Source: JBMTVT01 sp049451635 (GTDB lineage Bacteria; Bacteroidota; Bacteroidia; Flavobacteriales; Flavobacteriaceae). From it: a stretch of DNA of 10,622 nucleotides. The notes under the pieces are model-generated. The model ran no database searches. It saw only the letters and a program-made list of their open reading frames with translations, and was not told the DNA's origin. Positions 7,605 through 10,622 of this stretch are shown here, piece by piece (the stretch's first letter is position 1; each line of letters starts with the position of its first letter). Position numbers and translations under genes: made by a program. The DNA is taken from positions 1 to 10,622 of the forward strand of contig JBMTVT010000069.1 of the NCBI GenBank assembly GCA_049451635.1. The letters run 5' to 3'.

Positions 7605-8857
7605 ACATACTTATAAAATCTGCTACCATCATAGATCCTAAGAGTGAATTTCACAACTCTATTCAGGATGTACTAATTGAAAATGGCGTGATTACAAAAG
7701 TGGCCAGCAACATAAAAAATCCAAAAAATTACAAAGAAATAAAACTAGACAACCTCCATATTTCCCAAGGCTGGTTTGATAGTAGCGTGAGTTTTGGAGA
7801 ACCTGGTTATGAAGAGCGAGAAACTATTGAAAATGGCCTCAAAACTGCTGCTGCATCAGGTTTTACAAGCATAGCTTTAAACCCAAATACAAATCCTGTA
7901 ATAGACTCTAACGCTGATGTTACTTTTATAAGTTCAAAAGCCAACAAAAGCGCAGTTACTTTATTGCCCATTGGGGCATTAACCATAGCAAGCAAGGGTG
8001 ACGACTTAGCTGAACTATTTGATATGAATACCGCCGGTGCCGTGGCATTTTATGATTATAAAAAGCCAATTTCTAATCCTAACCTGATGAAAATTGCCTT
8101 GCAATATGCCAGCAATTTTGGTGGATTGGTTTGTTCGTTCCCACAGGAAAGTAAAATTTCTGGCCATGGCGTTATGAATGAACACATAACCAGTACCAGA
8201 CTGGGGTTAAAAGGCATTCCAGCTTTAGCTGAGGAATTACAGGTTGCTCGCGATCTGTTTCTATTGGAATATACAGGAGGCAAATTACATATTCCAACCA
8301 TTTCAACCATAAATTCGGTGGCCTTAATACGAGAAGCCAAAAAGAAAAAACTGGATGTAACCTGTAGTGTTGCCATACATAACTTATGCTTTATAGATGA
8401 AGTATTGAATGATTTCAACTCCCATTTTAAAGTACTGCCACCATTGCGCACACAAGAAGATGTTGAAGCCTTAATTGAAGGCGTAAAAGATGGCACTATT
8501 GATATGGTTACCAGCGACCACATGCCAATTGATGTTGAGCAAAAGAAAGTAGAATTTGACCACGCCGAATTCGGAACCATTGGTTTAGAAAGTGCTTTTG
8601 GCGCGCTTCAAAACATATTCACTTTAAAGAAAACTATTGATGTTTTAACCAAAGGGAAACCTCGGTTTGGTTTAAATGATGCCCCGATAAACATTGGAGA
8701 AAAAGCAAACATTACACTTTTCAATCCAGATACCAAATACACGTTTTCTAAAAGCGATATCATTTCAAAATCAAAAAATGCCATTTTTGAAAATGAAAAC
8801 TTAAAGGGACAAGTTTATGGTATCATTTCGAACAATAAAGTGCATTTAAATTCTTAA
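7601..8857 (+). CDS. Dihydroorotase-like amidohydrolase, probably non-catalytic (PyrC'-like)
   Basis: This 418-aa protein has the type I dihydroorotase/amidohydrolase layout: a small N-terminal beta domain (1-55), a TIM-barrel (about 56-340) and a C-terminal beta return (ANITLFNPDTKYTF, 369-382). Databases usually name it dihydroorotase (pyrC, pyrimidine step from carbamoyl-aspartate to dihydroorotate). The metal site is mostly absent. The canonical DxHVHxREPG reads DSSVSFGEPG (60-69), so both HxH ligands are Ser62 and Ser64 and the substrate Arg is Gly66. The later ligand in the HxxHVST context reads HIPTIST (230-236), with Thr233 in place of His. The HxED-type ligand region is CSFPQE. Asp306 in TSDHMP is retained. 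From family knowledge this resembles inactive PyrC' proteins that structurally support aspartate transcarbamoylase; that role here is inference. It is translationally coupled to the BatA gene (4-nt overlap), and the next gene starts 2 nt after its stop. Confidence 0.88.
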   Translation: MNILIKSATIIDPKSEFHNSIQDVLIENGVITKVASNIKNPKNYKEIKLDNLHISQGWFDSSVSFGEPGYEERETIENGLKTAAASGFTSIALNPNTNPVIDSNADVTFISSKANKSAVTLLPIGALTIASKGDDLAELFDMNTAGAVAFYDYKKPISNPNLMKIALQYASNFGGLVCSFPQESKISGHGVMNEHITSTRLGLKGIPALAEELQVARDLFLLEYTGGKLHIPTISTINSVALIREAKKKKLDVTCSVAIHNLCFIDEVLNDFNSHFKVLPPLRTQEDVEALIEGVKDGTIDMVTSDHMPIDVEQKKVEFDHAEFGTIGLESAFGALQNIFTLKKTIDVLTKGKPRFGLNDAPINIGEKANITLFNPDTKYTFSKSDIISKSKNAIFENENLKGQVYGIISNNKVHLNS

Positions 8858-8859
8858 AA

Positions 8860-9201
8860 ATGATTCATCAAGATATAGAAAGAGGTAAAAAAAATGCCGT
8901 CATTAGTTACATAACTATTATTGGAGTTATAATTGCATACTACATGAACAAAGAAGAAGATAAAAAAAGTGACTTTGCTAGTTTTCATATTAGACAATCC
9001 TTAGGCTTATGGCTCACCTTAATTATTATTAACTTATCCATCACTTCAAGATTCGATATATTTGCACTTAGAGTTTCTGTATATGTTTTTTTTATTACAT
9101 TGTTTCTCTATGCATTTTTGAATGCTCTTTCTGGAAAAGCACAAAAAGTACCATTAGTAGGAGGGTTATATCAAAAAATATTCTCAAACATTGGTAAATA
9201 A
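8860..9201 (+). CDS. Small three-helix membrane protein, DUF4870/Tic20-like
   Basis: This is a 113-aa integral membrane protein with three predicted helices (about 13-29, 46-61 and 72-91). A charged loop, KEEDKKSDFASFHIRQSLGL (31-50), joins the first two helices. The FASFHIRQSLGLWL block is the signature I associate with DUF4870/Tic20-like small membrane proteins of Bacteroidota, often annotated as import-component proteins although no function has been shown. The C-terminus, GKAQKVPLVGGLYQKIF, also fits the family (conserved P-x-x-G). It begins 2 nt after the dihydroorotase-like stop and ends 3 nt before the hydrolase start, so it is co-transcribed and probably translationally linked. Confidence 0.75.
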   Translation: MIHQDIERGKKNAVISYITIIGVIIAYYMNKEEDKKSDFASFHIRQSLGLWLTLIIINLSITSRFDIFALRVSVYVFFITLFLYAFLNALSGKAQKVPLVGGLYQKIFSNIGK

Positions 9202-9204
9202 AAG

Positions 9205-9858
9205 ATGAACACATCCCTTTCTTTAGACCATATCGTTAGAAAATCAACTCTAAATGATAAGGCACCACTGCTTATTATGTTGCATGGTTATGGCAGTGAT
9301 GAAAACGATTTGTTTTCATTTGCTTCAGAATTACCAAAGGAGCTTTTTATAATTTCCCTAAAAGCACCCTTCCCTATGCATCCATTTGGAAATGCTTGGT
9401 ATGCCATTAATTTTGATGCCGAAAAAGGTAAATGGAGCGATAACGAACAAGCAAAACAATCTCGGGATTTAATTGCCGAATTTATTGATGAAGCCACCTC
9501 AATATATCCTATTGACAAAGAGAACGTAACACTTTTGGGCTTTAGCCAAGGGAGTATTTTAAGTTATGCTGTAGCATTGACCTATCCAGAAAAAGTAAAA
9601 AACATTATTGCTTTAAGTGGCTATATTAATAAAGATATTTTGCCTGAAAACCTCAACAAAGAAGCTTACAAAAAGTTAGATTTTTATTGCTCGCATGGTA
9701 GTGTTGACCAAGTGATTCCAGTAGATTGGGCGCGACAAACGCAACCGTTTTTAACTAGTTTAAATATAAAGCACCAATACTCGGAGTTTCCTGTTGGCCA
9801 TGGTGTTGCGCCACAAAATTTTTATGAGTTTAAGGATTGGATAAGTAAGCGTATATAA
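9205..9858 (+). CDS. Alpha/beta hydrolase, phospholipase/carboxylesterase family
   Basis: This is a 217-aa cytoplasmic serine hydrolase of the phospholipase/carboxylesterase (Abhydrolase_2) family. The full machinery is visible: oxyanion-side HGYGSDENDL (27-36), nucleophile elbow GFSQG with Ser114, Asp168 in HGSVDQVIP (164-172) and His199 in GHG (198-200). There is no signal peptide. Length is normal (family about 200-230 aa). Family members hydrolyse short-chain esters, lysophospholipids or acyl thioesters; the substrate here is unknown. It is the last gene of the operon, 3 nt after the DUF4870-like gene. I see no convincing terminator in the 40 nt after its stop. Confidence 0.88.
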   Translation: MNTSLSLDHIVRKSTLNDKAPLLIMLHGYGSDENDLFSFASELPKELFIISLKAPFPMHPFGNAWYAINFDAEKGKWSDNEQAKQSRDLIAEFIDEATSIYPIDKENVTLLGFSQGSILSYAVALTYPEKVKNIIALSGYINKDILPENLNKEAYKKLDFYCSHGSVDQVIPVDWARQTQPFLTSLNIKHQYSEFPVGHGVAPQNFYEFKDWISKRI

Positions 9859-9881
9859 TTTATTTCACATATTAAATCTCT

Positions 9882-10462
9882 TAAAGTTTAACACCTATCT
9901 ATATTTTTTGTTGGTTTCTATGTATTGGAAACTATGCGATATCACAAAACACTAATAAGCTAAAGTCATTAAAACTGAAGTTTAGAGCAACTATACAAAG
10001 GCTTTTGAAACTTCGGATTATGACTTATTTGTAAGTTTACATAGCTATGATTTAGTTCGAGTTAGTGGAGACAACAACACAATTAAAACCAAAAAAGATT
10101 ATATAAACGGTTATAAAAATTATTGGGAAAATAGCACTATTAAATAAACCATTTCATTTCGGTTTTTAGAGCGTATTGCTTATGGCAATAGTGCTTCAGA
10201 GCGTGGTATCTATAAATTAACCAGAAACCCAAATACGCCAGATGAAATGAGTTATTATGGTAAGTTTCATGTTATTTTAAAAAAAGAAAATGGTGTTTGG
10301 AAACTATTAGTGGCTTATAACTCTTCTGAAAATGACACTATTCATGATACCTCATACAGTAATACTCAAAAAGCAATCGAAAACTATAAAAAATCTCTTG
10401 AACTAAACCTAAACAATGAAAACGCCAGAATGAAAATAAAAGAATTAAGTAAGAGCAAATAA
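9882..10462 (+). pseudogene. Broken secreted SnoaL/NTF2-like protein gene with TPR-like tail
   Basis: Two frames join into a protein of about 190 residues. The first frame (from 9885) reads a signal-peptide-like stretch, IFCWFLCIGNYAISQN, then TNKLKSLK. The second frame continues from 9974 with TEV, TAG (9983-9985), SNYTKAFETSDYDLFVSLHS, GYKNYWENSTIK, TAA (10145-10147), then TISFRFLERIAYGNSASERG, YYGKFHVILKKENGVWKLLV and the tail AIENYKKSLELNLNNENA, with the true stop at 10460-10462. The middle has the A-F-x-x-x-D and GKF...W(K)LLV pattern of SnoaL-like/DUF4440 NTF2-fold domains. The tail looks like one TPR unit. Damage: no start codon is found for the signal-peptide frame, one A is missing in AAAA at 9971-9974, and there are two nonsense codons (TAG likely from CAG; TAA from AAA or CAA). 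The ATG at 10247 only begins a 71-codon fragment. Domain assignment is moderate; pseudogene status is well supported. Confidence 0.72.
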
Positions 10463-10622
10463 ACACGATTTATAACGTTGTCTGCGTAGTGCGGTAAAAG
10501 TGCAAATATGAAAGTAAATGCAGTAAATTAACAAATCGGAAGTCGGAAAGTGCTAATTCTTAAATTCCGCACTAAGCATAGTAAATATAAAAGGGAAATT
10601 CCAATAACCAACATAAAAAAAA
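10463..10622. other. Non-coding tail of the window
   Basis: No coding signal is visible in this stretch. It is richer in G and C in two short blocks than the flanking DNA, and those blocks form the inverted repeat listed separately. It also contains short direct repeats (CGGAAG/CGGAAAG around 10538-10550). It ends in an A run, and I cannot tell what follows. Confidence 0.5.
10483..10578. repeat. Long-range inverted repeat downstream of the SnoaL-like pseudogene
   Basis: TGCGTAGTGCGG (10483-10494) and CCGCACTAAGCA (10567-10578) are inverted copies matching at 11 of 12 positions, separated by 72 nt. The arms are more GC-rich than anything around them. The arrangement could be the ends of a small palindromic or MITE-like element, or the stem of a structured RNA. 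No transposase or target duplication is visible. Confidence 0.5.

Noticed and set aside
8056..8580. 174-codon open frame on the minus strand
   Set aside because: It lies wholly inside the dihydroorotase-like gene on the other strand, has a serine/cysteine-rich antisense composition and no recognisable family.
10145..10147. Stop-codon readthrough or recoding in the SnoaL-like gene
   Set aside because: The same gene also needs a frameshift and lacks a start codon, and no stem-loop or recoding context follows the stops; decay is simpler.
10471..10600. Integron attC-like site suggested by AACGTTG followed by inverted-repeat arms
   Set aside because: Neither the GTTRRRY nor the RYYYAAC core is matched, arm spacing and bulges do not follow attC design, and no integrase or cassette array is present.
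1..10622. CRISPR, defence island, phage, insertion sequence, tRNA or rRNA
   Set aside because: No regularly spaced repeats, nuclease/transposase motifs or tRNA-like cloverleaf were seen on either strand; the gene content is ordinary flavobacterial chromosome.

Overview
The window is strongly AT-rich and looks like chromosome of a marine-type Flavobacteriaceae member (Bacteroidota). Four things point there: the protein families present (LolD-like ATPase, TIGR02757/DUF2400, M61 glycyl aminopeptidase lipoprotein, BatA-domain protein, flavobacterial-type dihydroorotase-like protein), the weak Shine-Dalgarno context, a good match to the Bacteroidota promoter consensus (TTTG-N19-TANNTTTG) before one operon, and a DUF5916-type C-terminal remnant. 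No relative was compared directly; the assignment rests on recognised family sequence.

Layout. Positions 1-295 hold the decayed 3' end of a DUF5916-like outer-membrane protein gene. A LolD-type ABC ATPase (364-1026, +) follows, then a small lipoprotein gene broken by about four single-base frameshifts (1141-1609), then an intact TIGR02757/DUF2400 gene (1646-2443, +) with no ATG start. A strong bidirectional hairpin terminator (about 2481-2528) separates it from a convergent M61 peptidase lipoprotein gene (2545-4440, -). A family 2 glycosyltransferase with an extra C-terminal Rossmann-like domain (4528-5550, +) is read divergently from the peptidase. A recognisable promoter at 5632-5662 then starts a tight four-gene operon: BatA/VWA-domain membrane protein, dihydroorotase-like protein lacking most metal ligands, small Tic20/DUF4870-like membrane protein, and a phospholipase/carboxylesterase-type alpha/beta hydrolase (5679-9858). 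Downstream is a fourth region of decay, a secreted SnoaL/NTF2-like gene with a TPR-like tail (about 9882-10462). It carries two in-frame stops, one frameshift and no visible start codon. The last 160 bases are non-coding with a long-range inverted repeat.

How it fits together. Most intact genes concern the cell envelope: lipoprotein release, surface glycan synthesis, a periplasmic/surface protease and an inner-membrane VWA protein. The operon is unusually compact (ATGA overlap, then gaps of 2 and 3 nt), so its four products are probably made together, but a common function is not known. The most notable protein is the dihydroorotase-like one. Its HxH metal site is SxS and other ligands are also replaced, so it is probably not a working dihydroorotase. 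The second theme is accessory-gene decay: three dispensable secreted or outer-membrane genes are broken mostly by one-base changes, several in homopolymer runs, while housekeeping genes between them are intact. I see no defence system, mobile element, CRISPR array, tRNA or rRNA, and nothing that amounts to an undescribed multi-gene system.
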